Assembly (NCBI GenBank): GCA_016758965.1
Contig: JAEPRB010000050.1
Coordinates: 140,144 to 204,143 of the forward strand
DNA length: 64,000 nucleotides
DNA from: Circinella minor
Lineage: Eukaryota > Mucoromycota > Mucoromycetes > Mucorales > Lichtheimiaceae
Direction of reading: 5' to 3'
The notes under the pieces are model-generated. The model saw nothing but the letters and a program-made list of their open reading frames with translations. It had not been told where the DNA came from and made no database searches. Made by a program: the position numbers and the translations under genes. Positions within the stretch are counted from its first letter, which is position 1; each line of letters begins with the position of its first letter. Below are positions 1 through 11,424 of the stretch, in pieces.

Positions 1-18
1 GTTATTGTTTGAAAATAG

Positions 19-84
19 ATTGGTCTTATTGCTGCTCGTCGTACTGGTCTTCTCCGTGGTACCAAGAAGGTCAAGGATCAATAA
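19..84 (+). CDS. C-terminal exon of an unidentified gene (partial)
   Basis: The window opens inside an intron whose 3' end reads ...AAAATAG at position 18. The exon that follows encodes about 21 residues ending in a basic tail (IGLIAARRTGLLRGTKK, then VKDQ and TAA at 82-84). The same frame has a stop inside the intron, which supports the splice site. The codons are those typical of strongly expressed fungal genes (CGT, GGT, AAG, GTC, ACC). I do not recognise the protein: the basic tail and codon use would fit a ribosomal or other abundant protein, but that is a guess. Confidence 0.5.
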   Translation: MGLIAARRTGLLRGTKKVKDQ

Positions 85-1409
85 ATGCAATAAAAAAAAT
101 AGGATTCCGTTTTGTTTTTATGGGTCTTACACTACAACTGTTTTTTTTTTCTTTCATAAAATAACAAACTATTTTTTTTTCTGAAACAAAAACGTTTACT
201 TCTATAATGAAACCATGGATGAATTTTGTTGGGTTGGAATCTCGTGCAAATGTTTTGAGATTTAAGAATATTGAGTGGAGTAATTGAATTCTTTTCTTTA
301 TCAGTGTAATCTTTAAAGAGAATTGTAGTTTGTTCATTATCTAATATCATAGTCAGGAACCAGTTTCAATGATGTAAAACATCTTAAATGTTACAATGGG
401 GTTTAATAAGTGACTTATTTCATAGATGTTAATATATATTTAGCAAAGTGCTTGTGAGAGTGCCAGTATTGACTACCTTCAGTGCGTCTTCAATGGATGT
501 GGGTGGTCAAGATACTATTGCTTATGAAGTGTTGTTTCACGTACCTATAAACTAATCTAGGTTCCGCCTTCTACCATAAGGTTGGTAACAAAATAAAACA
601 TATGATGACAAAAGAACGATGCGTTGCCATGGCCGTGGAACTGCTTCAAAAACATCAATAGGACTGTGTACGCTAACACTGACTGTGACGATATACATGT
701 GGTACAGTACAAAAAACATCACGATGAAGTAAGGTCAGAGTTTTTTTTTTTTTTTTGCTCTTTTGACACCTCGTTTTTGGAACTTGCTCTCTATAGTAAC
801 AACAATAATCAGATAATGCATCCTTTTCCTACCAGGACCGCTTACAAAATATTCAACAAATGAAAAAAAAAAGAAATTTGCTCACCTCTGGATTTACTGA
901 TGGTTTTGATACTACTGATTTCGGTTCCTTGCTTGTTGCTGTACATAGCTATTTTTCCGAATTCAATAATAATTGCGCATCAATTACCCCTAGTAGTCAT
1001 CAAACATATATACTTCGAATTATTTTGCGCAAAAAACAAATAAAAGACATTATCAAATGATTATCCCAAAGGCGTATATTTGAGTCTAATCCCTATTAAA
1101 AAGAAATGATGGACGATCAATGTCGGTTAATAAGGATGTGACAAAAATATAGATAGATATATACACATCTGCAACAATTTATAAGTGCGGAATAAAATGA
1201 AATACCCTGATACTGACCAACTGGTTTATTAGTTTTATTCACCAGTTAATGGTCATCATAAAGTCAGTTCAGCTGATCCATTCTGCTTTAGGATTTACGA
1301 GTAATTACTTTTTGTTCACAGTTGATAAGTTGGGAAAATTTGGAATGTTTTTGACTCAAATAAATTAACCTCCACATGTATCGATAATGGTAAAGATGTA
1401 AGAATAAGT
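85..1409. other. AT-rich intergenic DNA, no gene seen
   Basis: There are short random open frames on both strands, but none has a convincing splice pattern or recognisable motif. From about 1410 onward the sequence resembles 13130 onward, which marks the left edge of a segmental duplication. Confidence 0.5.
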
Positions 1410-2298
1410 TCGTGATGATACCTCTCAGAGTAGCAAGGACATGGTTCACTACAAAGAACTTATTATTTTCTCAACAAGAGGGAAAGGTAATCCAGGTAGG
1501 CAAGAGACCCCAAAATGGAATCACCCTGTTGTTGTTTATTTAGTACGTACTCTTCTTTTTGTGTTTAATATCGAGTTACTACAAACAAATTACTTACTGT
1601 ATCACGAAGAATATGTGTTCTTCTTGTTTAATCTAACTTTTTCTTATATGTGTATACTATTTCATTAATTGTATGTTATTTTTTATATGTTCGAAGGCAA
1701 TACTCACCCACGTCCCTTTTAATATTAATAATTGCTTGGTCTTACCTCCGAAATCTTATACCATCATATTTCTTGCCCCACATTGCCTTTGTAATCCAAA
1801 TTGTTTCTAAGAAAAATATTCAAACAAACAATAATAAAATTAAAATATAAAGTAAAACGGTTTATAATATTTATATATTCAATAATTTTGACGTTGTTCT
1901 TTTGCTTTATACAAGGGTTGTTGTTGTTTACAACTGTAGTGAGAAGTATTTGGGTGGGGTAGCAAAGGCAGGAAAGTTATAAAAGATTCTTTAAATTTAT
2001 TTAAAATGAAACATAACCTAAATATATAATATATTTTGGAAGTGCTGAGTGGATATATATATAAAGATACACTGATACAAAAATACACCGCTATTTATGC
2101 AATAGTACAAAGATAAAACAAAAATTGAAATTTACTTATTGCTAAAGCGATCATGAACGTCGAATAAGGTGACATGTTTGACGAAGTGATGATGATACTG
2201 GTTCCACAAGTTTTAGTCCAGCAAACGTTCTTAATTCTATTATAATATCTTGTTCTAAGTATTCTACATTGTGAAAAATAACCTCGCGTAAGCTAATA

Positions 2299-2754
2299 CA
2301 GGTTTTTTCCAAATTATTTGCGCTGAAGTAAATTAATTTTGCGCCAATGAGAAAGGGAATTTTGCGTCACATATAAAATTATTTTGCGTTGTCTGGGGAA
2401 TAATTTTGCGTTAGTAATTTTGCGCCAATGATTTTGCACCTAATTTTTTGCGCTGAAGCATTTACATCCAAGCACTTAATATTCTCTAATGCCTCAGCAG
2501 GGAAGATATTAACCAATATTTCATTAGCAATTCTCATGAATAAATTCCATATAAAGCACTTTAAAAAGAACAATAAAAATAAAGTTATAAACACCAAGGA
2601 AGTAAATATTTTGACGCAAAAACAGGAACGCAAAATTACTAACGCAAAATTATTCTCCAGACAACGCAAAATAATTTTATATGTGACGCAAAATTCCCTT
2701 TCTCATTGGCGCAAAGTTAATTTACTTCAGCGCAAATAATTTGGAAAAATCCTG
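2299..2754. mobile_element. TA-flanked MITE with 126-bp terminal inverted repeats (Tc1/mariner-type)
   Basis: The element is 456 bp, beginning CAGGTTTTTTCC and ending GGAAAAATCCTG. It is flanked by TA at 2297-2298 and TA at 2755-2756. The inverted repeats, 2299-2424 and 2629-2754, are nearly identical. Each contains several copies of a short motif, ATTTTGCG, spaced about 20 bp apart. It has no transposase ORF. TA duplication and CAG termini are known for the Tc1/mariner/pogo superfamily, so a non-autonomous member is likely. The homologous position in copy 2 (near 14050) is an empty site. Confidence 0.85.
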
Positions 2755-4918
2755 TACTGCGAGCTAGTTTTCTTAAAAAGGTACGAATCCCTTTTCTCGT
2801 ACATTTTTCAAAAGGACCAAAAAGAGTAATTTTTTCTAATGCAATGATATCACCCAACGCGAGAAGCAATGCATCATTGACAAAGCCAACTTCATAACCT
2901 CTCCTGAGACAGAATGTTCGGAGTGTTGATTTGTATTCAAGGTTCGCATGATGTTCGAAAAATTCTTGTAAGCCAGTACAACCTGACTGATGAATGGGGG
3001 CTTGAATTACAAAATCGGAAAGTTTAGGTAAATGTGTTGCAAGTGATAAATAAAAACTTTCTGAAAAAGTATTGGTCAATATTAAAGACAGTCTGTCTAA
3101 TGATCGGCAGTGTTGGATAATAAAATCTGCAATAGAATCGATGAATTCACCACCCCTAATTCTTCTTGCATCTCGTTGGCGAGACAAATCGTTGTACCTA
3201 TAACTGATATTTAAAGTTGTCAACTGGATTAATAATTCGTTAGGTCCCAATCGCAGCTGATTGTTGAGAATATTCCATAGATATCGAAATCCGTATGGTA
3301 CACTATAGTTGATATGCTTTATCGTATGTTGTCCTTTCAAGAGGAGGCGTAACAAGGATTCAGCATATTCAGAAGTTATATTTTGTTGATCGATATCAAT
3401 ACTTTGTAGGGAGGACGAGGTGGCGAGGTTGATGCAATTGTTGTCGCTGCTGTTGTTGCTGGTACTCACGAGATCTTGGAAACTAGGGCGCCAAAAATTG
3501 GATATATTACTGGAAGAATTAATATAAAGATACTCGAGTCTTGGACAATGGTAATCCAAAAGATTTAATACAGTCGGACTTGCGTTGCTTGTCATGAGAA
3601 TTTTTAGATGTGGACAATAGGGTATCAGTTTGTCAAGTAATGGTATCGTATTATCATAAATAGTAATGGATGTTGCTAATGATGTCAAAGAAAAAGCTGT
3701 ATCTGAATCAATTAAGCTGTTGTCCCAGTTAAAGCTCACGTTAGTGCTTTCAGAAACAACGGTAAGCTCTTTTAAATTTTGACACGTCGCCAACACAGTG
3801 GCCAAACAAAGTGGAGAATCGTTTTCTTGATACCACCTAAAATTAATTTCAATTTCAAGACTCACCAAATTATTACAACAACGTGATATAAGTGATTTGC
3901 ACTGTTTGATTGAAGTCATGCCGTTGGACTCGTTATGTAACACTATTTAATAATACCAGTCGCAAGAAGAAGAAATAAGTAAAAGAATTAGTAAAATTAA
4001 AGTTGTAAGTTGACTATCATGCCTTTTTTTTGTCATCACAATTTTGTAAATCATCACCACAACAATAATAACAATAAAAATTGACTTACAAAAAATGAGT
4101 TCTTTCAAATATGGAAGTCGTTTAGCGTATGCTAGCTCATTTACACTTTTGACTTGTTGTTCTGTAGCCCGACAAAATTTGATTTTTTGTACATTTTTGC
4201 CAACGGTTGATAGTAATTTACCTGTTGAATTTATCGTTAATCCTCCTGCCCCAGAAAGTACGGCAGTCGTCCACAATTTCTTGGCGACATATTCTTGTTC
4301 CAATAGTATTGCACGCCAACTATGCGATACATATGTACATTCCACCAGGGTCAAATCAAATTCACGAGCATCCTCTTTCTTTTTTAAAATTGCCACAAGG
4401 TAATCAAAGATATAAGCTGTAATTTCTAATGGGAGACGTGTAATGAAATCTATTCTTTTTCGATCCATTGCTTCTTTTGCCTCTTGTCGTTTCATATAAA
4501 GCAATGGCCATTCAGACGGTAATAATACTTGTAGCCCCTTTTCATATGTTATTATAGCATCCTTATATCTAGCTTTGAATATAAGGACCTCTCCTATTAT
4601 AAGATAGTTTTGAAGTGATAACTCCGTTTCATTTGTTATAGTGGTATCTTTGATCGTCATGGTTGTTTTTGCCACCGCGTCGTCATTTATGGTCTGGCTA
4701 AAATCATGACGCACTGAATAACGTACAGCTAGTGCCATATATATAGATTGCTGGATGTCACCTAATATATCGAGAATTGTTGTCGAATAACTTTTGAACT
4801 CATTATCATTGTTGATATAAACTATTTGTTGAACAAGTTGATTCGCCGCATTTCGAAATTCATTCATTTGATGGTCCATATTATTATAATTGTTAATATT
4901 GATTTCATTCATAATCAT
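2717..4918 (-). CDS. F-box / leucine-rich-repeat protein, C-terminus rewritten by a MITE
   Basis: Two exons: 4918..4090 and 3942..2717, with a GTAAGT...TAG intron between. The product is 684 residues. An F-box (RLPLEITAYIFDYL) lies at about residues 150-190, after a TPR-like helical stretch (NYLIIGEVLIFKARYKDAII). The remainder is a run of degenerate leucine-rich repeats (LKILMTSN, LEYLYINSS, LDRLSLILT). F-box proteins of this type are substrate receptors of SCF ubiquitin ligases; the substrate is unknown. The last 12 codons and the stop come from the terminal inverted repeat of the element at 2299-2754. Removing that element and one TA lets the frame run on to a stop at 2151-2153, giving 720 residues, and the restored tail matches the frame of the paralogue. 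The present gene therefore lacks its last 48 native residues. Whether it still functions is unknown. Confidence 0.85.
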
Positions 4919-5165
4919 GGGTATGTATATGTGTGTATTTTAATGATAATTCATAAAAGTTATTGTTTTAATAGAAAAAAAAAGCGAGTTTGTCAAACGC
5001 AACAGCCTTCAGTCTTGGAGTTGGGCGTTTTTTTTTTCTTTGCTGCATTTTAATAATTTTATCAGTCCAATAAGCTTTTTTGTTCCTGGAGAAATCCAAG
5101 TTAGGCATGAGGTGCCAGCTGCTACATAGTCATTAATAATGGTTATCATAATAGGAAAAATATAC

Positions 5166-5207
<42 letters not shown>

Positions 5208-5960
5208 CTAAAGTAGATAGTTTGACGAAACCAGACAGTACTTCATGTCTCGACATATGTGTAATGTTACTGTGTATTATTAGAATATTTACAGCATGTA
5301 ACTCGAATCAAACATTTCAACTTTAATTAAATAATATATTAAGAAACATCCATATGTGATGCATAAATTCTATAGTAGGATGGGATTTGGGTACTGAGCA
5401 GATAGTTCAAAATTCACTTTGATGTTTTAAATGTAAGATATAACTATGTTGTTTTGTTATGATTTATATTGATCGTGAAAGCTACTTTTTTAATAACATA
5501 TCTTTTCAAAATTTCATCGGATACAAATGCTTTTATATAATAGAAACTTGTATAAAAAGGCTTTTTTTTCATGTCGGATACGTATATAATAATTGCTGCT
5601 ATGGATACAGAATTTTATATCAAGAGTTGTTGAGTGGTAAGCTTTTGTTTTATTTTATTATTATTGTTCATTTTCTTTTTAAAAAAAATATAGCGTTAAT
5701 TTAGTAAACAATAATACATAGTGCGTTCTTCCAATGTTGACAAGTTATGCTAAAGCATTTCTCTCTTTTTCTTTGGTGGTCATAAATAATAAGTGCACTT
5801 CGTCATCAAAAAAAAATAGTGCCTGCCAGTAATGTATGTTTTTCAGCAGCTAAGCTCATAATTAAAATAAGGGGTTTTTTGTCGGTATTTTGTTTCTCAG
5901 AAGAAGAAGATATCTATTTATCGCGGAAGCAGCGGAAAATCGGGTTTTCTGTTGCATGAA
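4919..5960. other. Upstream flank of the F-box gene, no gene seen
   Basis: This is the 5' flank of the F-box gene and shares sequence with 16220-17090. It contains a microsatellite at about 5167-5207: TA repeats followed by about 12 GA repeats. The short open frames have no recognisable content. Confidence 0.5.
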
Positions 5961-8369
5961 TTTTTTTACTGGTGAAAAGATACGCATGGCTAAATAAAAT
6001 ACCCGCAAAGTTTCAAATTGACTCCAATTATTGTACAAATGACCGCCTTCAATTTTTTTTTTCGTCTAGGGATGTGAAATGAATAAGTTGGGGTAATTGT
6101 GACGTCAAGTGATGTTCTTCCATTGAGAGCTCAAATAAATTAAGAACGGATAATTATTTGTCACCTGCTTATATCATACATTAGCATCATCAAGTAAAGA
6201 TAGTCGCTCATCATTTTCTTTAGTTGTCATTTCTTGTACAAACCGTAAATGTAAGGCAACCCGCTTGATATTACTCCTTTTTTTCACTTATTTGTCTTGA
6301 TTAGAGAATAAGAATCATGAATTATTGTTTTTAACATGGTTAACGAGCTTAATATTTAATGTACAATAGGGATCAAATTTGGTTGTTCCCTCGCCCAAAA
6401 AGCGGTTCTTCTATTCCCATTGCTATTGTTGCTCCACATCTTTATGGACAAATACCAGCATGTCAAATAAAAACGTTTATCTCGCCTGTGGAAAATCGAT
6501 TTATTGTTTACATGTAAAAACAAGTCTTCTTAACTAGATGGGTAAATAATCAGTATCGAACGTGTTGCGGTTTTCAGGGAGTAATTTTTATCAAACATTA
6601 TGTACGTACTTCAATAGTAAAAATATACATTTTGAAATATTATATGAATTACTAAAGAATATTTCTTTAGTTCCGTTACGTTGGGATTGACCTGGGGCTC
6701 ACAGCTTGTGCAATAAGTCACACGGCCTTTTTACAGTTCCCAGTAGCTCAAATTGGCAGGAAATAGGTACAATGAAATAACAATATACTGCTGTATCATA
6801 CATAGTAATGAATACGTATTATACATATTTATCTTACACAACACCAAAATTCATTTTTTTAAGACATGTATTCTGGGCCATTGAAAACTCGTTTAACTGG
6901 TATAGCATGATAATTCAAATTATTATTATTTTTATACATTCCTATGAAGAAAAATAGTGTATCTTTTGTCAAATATTATTACATTATGCCATCATAACAC
7001 TGATTAATTTATTATTGTAAGACATTTTAGTTTATGTTTCTATAGTATAACTATGAAATAATAATGTTATTTATAACTATTTTGTACCCAAAAGCGCGCA
7101 ATTAACTTATTAAGCAGTATGGTAAGAAAGTATTCGTTATTTGATGCCGCAGCAGCATGGAAATCAACCGTTGTTTCCCTGACACTTAATGACATTTACT
7201 ATTATCGTAATACGGACGTACGGTGTTTGATATAGATTAATTGTTTAATATGCTGATTAAAACGAAATGCAAATGTTTTTTTTTACCAAACCATGTGCTT
7301 AAAGTATTTTCCGAATTCAGGGTTCTCGATTCATCATACGCGAGTAAAAAAAAATTGTGTTTCTCCCTCGCTTCTTGAATAATACAAAAAACATATTACG
7401 TGGAAACACGCCCTGTTATATCTTTGAAAAAAAAGAGCACACATCATCTCATTGATTCAGGCTTCACCACATATTTAAAAAACAGAAACTATCTTTACAA
7501 CGTTCCTTCTTCAATGTACTACTGTCCTGTGTTTTGTTTTCTCATCCTACAACAATTATATATAGCTGACAGGCAATATACGTATTTGCTTCCGTCTTAA
7601 GAATTATTATTGAACTATGTTATCCAAGAAGATCATTATTTGCCATGGAGATTCAATAGAAACTAACACACAACAACATATCTACTTAGGGTGATATCAA
7701 GTATAAGGATAGGTGATTGTCTTTCTCCTTCAACACGTTGTTTTCTGGCTTAAAAAAAACCCGGCTTCTTATCTAAAATGTTTCATTATCTTGTAGAGAC
7801 CAAAAGACAATAGATAGAAAAATGAAACATTTCTTATTATAGTAATAGATACCATTTTTTTTTTCTAAAGGATTTTTTATATGAAATGACGTTTATTATA
7901 TACAACTTAATTTTCTCCGCGCCCTCTGATTTTTTTTTTTTTTTTGCCATATCAACAACACAATAATCGATGTATAATTTTGAATTACGTGTTATAAAAA
8001 AGAAGAAAAATAAGCTTGTAGTTCAACAACCCCTTTCACATTATAATTATTATCACTAGCATAGTACACCATTCGGTATTTTATGTATATTTTCTAATAT
8101 CTACGTATTTATGAATCGATATCTTGATGAAATTGAATATATAACTAATGATTGGCGGTCCATTTTTTTAGGAAGTTAAAATTAACGTTAGTGGTGTAAT
8201 TTCAGATGTTGACATCATTACAAATTCATATGGCAGTTAAAAATTGTAATTTTAATCCCTTTAAATAAACCTTTTTAATATAACAAATGAAGGTTTTTTA
8301 TATACTTTTATGTTGTATCTTCATGATTTATTTTTAAAAAAACATGTAATAATATGAAAAAAAAAACTA
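5961..8369. other. AT-rich intergenic DNA, no gene seen
   Basis: About 2.4 kb with homopolymer A/T runs and short, unrelated open frames. I found no exon series, inverted repeat or RNA gene here. Confidence 0.45.
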
Positions 8370-8935
8370 GATAAAGTATTTTCTCTCCTACTATGCAACG
8401 AGGAACAAACGTAAGTGAATGTCTTATACATCCTTTACAGTCATCATCAGAGACTTGGTGCGCAGAGTTCACTATTCTGGGCAACAAGTTGTCATCTGAT
8501 GTCAATAAGTTGCGCTTGACACCAGCTTTCAGCTTCGGCCAAAATTCTTCGATTGGATTAAGGAATGGCGAATAGGGAGAAAGGTAGAGTATTTCAAATC
8601 ATTGCTTTGCAACAATGTTATTGACCTCCTCTGTCTTATTTATAGAAGTATTATCCATAACCAATGTTCTTCCGCCCACTCCATTTTCCTTCAGGACTGT
8701 TATCATCACTTGCATAAACTTCACAACTTCTTCTTCACCATCGCGGAGTTTATGTCTTTTGGACCCAACAGTTTCCTGTACGTTGATAAAGGTTGTTCAG
8801 TATTTAAGACTGCTAGGTCTTGTTCGGTTAGTTTTAGCATTAGGGATCACTTTTGAAATATGTGCAGTCATTCGGTTTCCTATATATAAGGGTTTAAGTC
8901 ATTTATGGAGAAAATTAGTTATAACAGAACCAAAA
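8370..8935 (-). pseudogene. Degenerate IS630/Tc1-like DDE transposase (C-terminal half)
   Basis: The minus strand translates into the catalytic end of a DDE_3-type transposase. It shows VMDNTSINKTEEV (second Asp block; the usual His after the Ser/Ile is replaced) and then LYLSPYSPFLNPIEEFWPKL (the block with the catalytic Glu, NPIE). A basic tail follows with TSDDNLLPRIV and DDDCKGCIRHSLTFVPRC. A stop codon interrupts the link between the two blocks near 8605, and the frame changes upstream. The first catalytic Asp block is not found. This is a dead, 5'-truncated copy. Inverted repeats were not found around it. Confidence 0.8.
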
Positions 8936-9021
8936 TAACAGAATAAAACAATAGTTCAAATAGTAACCAACCATGGATTTGAAAAGTAAATACAGCATCC
9001 AATACCCCTTCAGCCAACGAC

Positions 9022-11424
9022 TTATTTGCTAATATTGTCAACCAGAGAATATGTTGACTTAAAAGATCCATATTGAGGTGTTGGCTCGGACAATTTTACT
9101 TCTCCGTATCCAATAGACAGATCCCAGTTCAACTGACTGATTTCACAAATTAATGCATCTGGTCGTACTTGAATTAATTCGCTCAAACTTCCTTCATCTG
9201 GTATCATATTAGACCTATTGCCCACAAATTGTTCCAGACATTTAATATCCAGCTGCTAAAACATTCGCTTTGATAAGAAAAGAAGAATCATGATACCTTT
9301 TTTTTTGTATTTAAATTGACTGACGGAGTTCATGGTGAGTCCGCGATGTTTTACTAATTGAAAAAAAAAATAAGAAAATGGTGAAGCCCGTAATGCAGTG
9401 ATTATATGAAAGAAATAATGAATGAGAACAAATTGAGAGAGAAACAAGATGAAAGAAATAAGGTAACGATAAAGAAAAAGAAAAAGGTAAGAAGAAAGCA
9501 AAATTACCTATCTGCACCAGTTTGTTCTCCTCCTCCATATGTCTGTATTGTGATGTATTGATCGATTTGATTTGTATAAGAACTATGATACCTACCAACG
9601 CAACATGACATTCTTTTCTGGACCCGATAATATTGATAAAATAATAGGTCGAAAACGGAACTGAATAATTCAGTTTCCCCACGCAATCTGTTTTAAGAGG
9701 ATTTTATTAGCTCAATGAGTAGATTACTTGGAAAAACCACAAACGCAAAATACTTACGTAATTGAAAAATTCATATACTTACAATGCAGTTAACCAAATA
9801 AAATAATACTTTGTCCTGAATCAGTCATTCCTTCCCCCATAGAAAACAAGACCACGTAAAGCCGTATTTTTAGCACCACTCGAATTAGTTATATGTTTTA
9901 CGCCTTTCTTATTCGTATTTCTAAAAAATATCAATTCAATTAGCCATCTCAAGTAGTTTGAAAACAATCGTAATACGCACAGTTAACAGCTTATTATCAG
10001 CCAAAGTTGCATCTTCACTGAAACACTGATGGCTATATAGCCCACTTGCCAATTCTTCGAATAAGGTATGCAATACTGGAGCTGTGAAATGTTTTACAAG
10101 CATATCAGAATGTTCAAATTCTTGAAGTAACAAAATATCTTTCAATGCTCTAAATAAGTTATAAGTGGTCATTATTAGTATATGATATAATATAATTATT
10201 GACAGATACCCTTGTGATGAAAAATACATACAATATTTTGTGAACATGTGTTTCCAAGCAAACACCATCGTTGCTGCTGGCCACTCTAGCTGCTTCTTTT
10301 CTGAAGGAATAGAGCTTATTTTCAAGTGTGATATTATGTCGTCTCTGCTACATATACAAACAAATAAGTAAATAATCATTCTATATCATTTCACATCATG
10401 TCATTTCAATATACCACTGTCATACCTCCTCATCCTCGTCAGTTGTCTTTCTTTTTTCGTTCTGGAAATAAAGAGTTATAAACATGTGAGTCAAATATGT
10501 ATATAACATAGAATCAGTTTGACACAAAATGCTTACCAAATTGTTCATGCCAACACCATCACTACCACTACTTCTACCACTGTTTTAGAGCATTCGCACC
10601 GGTCCTTGTAAAAAAAAAAAACAGCTTGTAAATTAAGACTTGTGAAATTTTTGTAACACTACAAGGCAATTACTCACAATGGTCCTTGTAAAATTAGCTT
10701 GTAACTTGGAAGTCTAACATGAAAATCATACCCCAATGAAAGGAAGTGAAAAAAAGGCACAGGGTTGAGTATTATTTTGAGCTGAATGTTTTCTTAATCT
10801 CGCTTCAATCAATTTCAAATGGATGCTACTATTATCAACGCCATTAATTATCAAATCGCTCAACAAGTTGTAACGGTGACGGTAGTAGCGATGGCTGGTT
10901 CATTGGTAGAAGCCAAAGTGGAAGTAGTATTAGCATTAATACTGTTATTGTTCATTTTTATTAAAAGTGGAAAGCGACAATTTTATTTTACAAACACTTA
11001 AACGTTCCTTGTAATTTTACAAGTTTTCATAAAAAAATTACAAGCTTTGCATTTTGCAAGTTTTTTTTTTTTTTTTGACGGTTGCGAGCATGAATTTGTA
11101 AAACGGAGTTACAAGCTTTTTTTTTTTTTTTTTTACAAGGACCGTTGCAAGTGTTCTTACTACTACTGCTACCAGTATATTCGACATCTTTATAATTGTA
11201 TGACCTGAACACTTTCATTATCAATTCTTGTTATAAATTACCCATGTCCTCCTATCGCTATTATTATTATTATTATTTTTAAATCTTATCAAAAGTTACA
11301 GCAATATGTCAGAGAAATGAATAGCTCGTCCTACCTCAACAACCATTCTGTGTGTAACAATTTCAACAAGTCTATCAGCCTTCTTATCTCCGAAATATTT
11401 GTTTCCAGCGTTAGATTTAACATT
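9022..11424 (-). pseudogene. Degenerate multi-exon 'GEVK'-type Mucorales dispersed ORF
   Basis: Several minus-strand fragments, in order, look like exons of one gene. 11424..11335 encodes NVKSNAGNKYFGDKKADRLV plus 10 residues between good AG and GTAGG signals. A Ser-rich piece lies near 11160-11215. A piece at about 10540-10585 encodes SGRSSGSDGVGMNNL and ends at GTAAGC. 10492 to about 10425 region encodes NEKRKTTDEDEE between TTCCAG and GTATGA. 10379..9936 contains EHSDMLVKHFTAPVLHTLFEEL. 9240..9022 contains QVRPDALICEISQLNWDL and then GYGEVK. The order 'partial helical block, then RPD...GEVK' resembles a protein family I recall as widely repeated in Mucorales, of unknown function. Frames do not join cleanly and an element at 10588-11156 sits inside the Ser-rich exon, so it is probably broken. 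The exon assignment is approximate. Confidence 0.45.
10588..11156. mobile_element. PIF/Harbinger-like non-autonomous element with TTA target duplication
   Basis: The 569-bp element is flanked by TTA (10585-10587 and 11157-11159). Its ends are inverted repeats: GAGCATTCGCACCGGTCC followed by TTGTAA at the left, and the complement of GAACACTTGCAACGGTCC followed by TTGTAA at the right, about 20 of 24 positions matching. The subterminal DNA carries repeated CTTGTAA motifs and long A/T tracts. A 60-residue open frame at 10819-11001 has no recognisable domain. A 3-bp TTA/TAA duplication is the hallmark of the PIF/Harbinger superfamily. Assignment rests on target site and ends only. Confidence 0.7.

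Larger units (their letters stand above)
1410..5960. repeat. Segmental duplication, copy 1 (F-box gene plus flanks)
   Basis: This stretch aligns by eye, in the same orientation, with about 13130-17090. Shared landmarks are 'ctcagagtagcaaggacatg' near 1425 against 'tcaagagtagcaaaaacatg' near 13143, the whole F-box gene, 'caacagccttcagtcttgg' near 5000 against the same string near 16300, and 'cggaagcagcggaaaatcgg' near 5925 against 'cggaagcaacgggaaatcgg' near 17045. The copies differ by many substitutions and small indels, so the duplication is not recent. Copy 1 also contains the MITE at 2299-2754, which is absent from copy 2. Confidence 0.8.

Noticed and set aside
5167..5207. TA/GA tract considered as a regulatory GAGA-type element
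   Set aside because: It is a plain microsatellite, and similar tracts occur in introns and spacers across the window.
6660..6780. Short GC-richer patch considered as a tRNA gene
   Set aside because: No cloverleaf pairing, T-loop (GTTCGA-type) or A/B box could be found.
11027..11224. 65-codon frame across the right end of the Harbinger-like element
   Set aside because: It joins host exon text to the element's inverted repeat and poly-A; only the host part looks coding.
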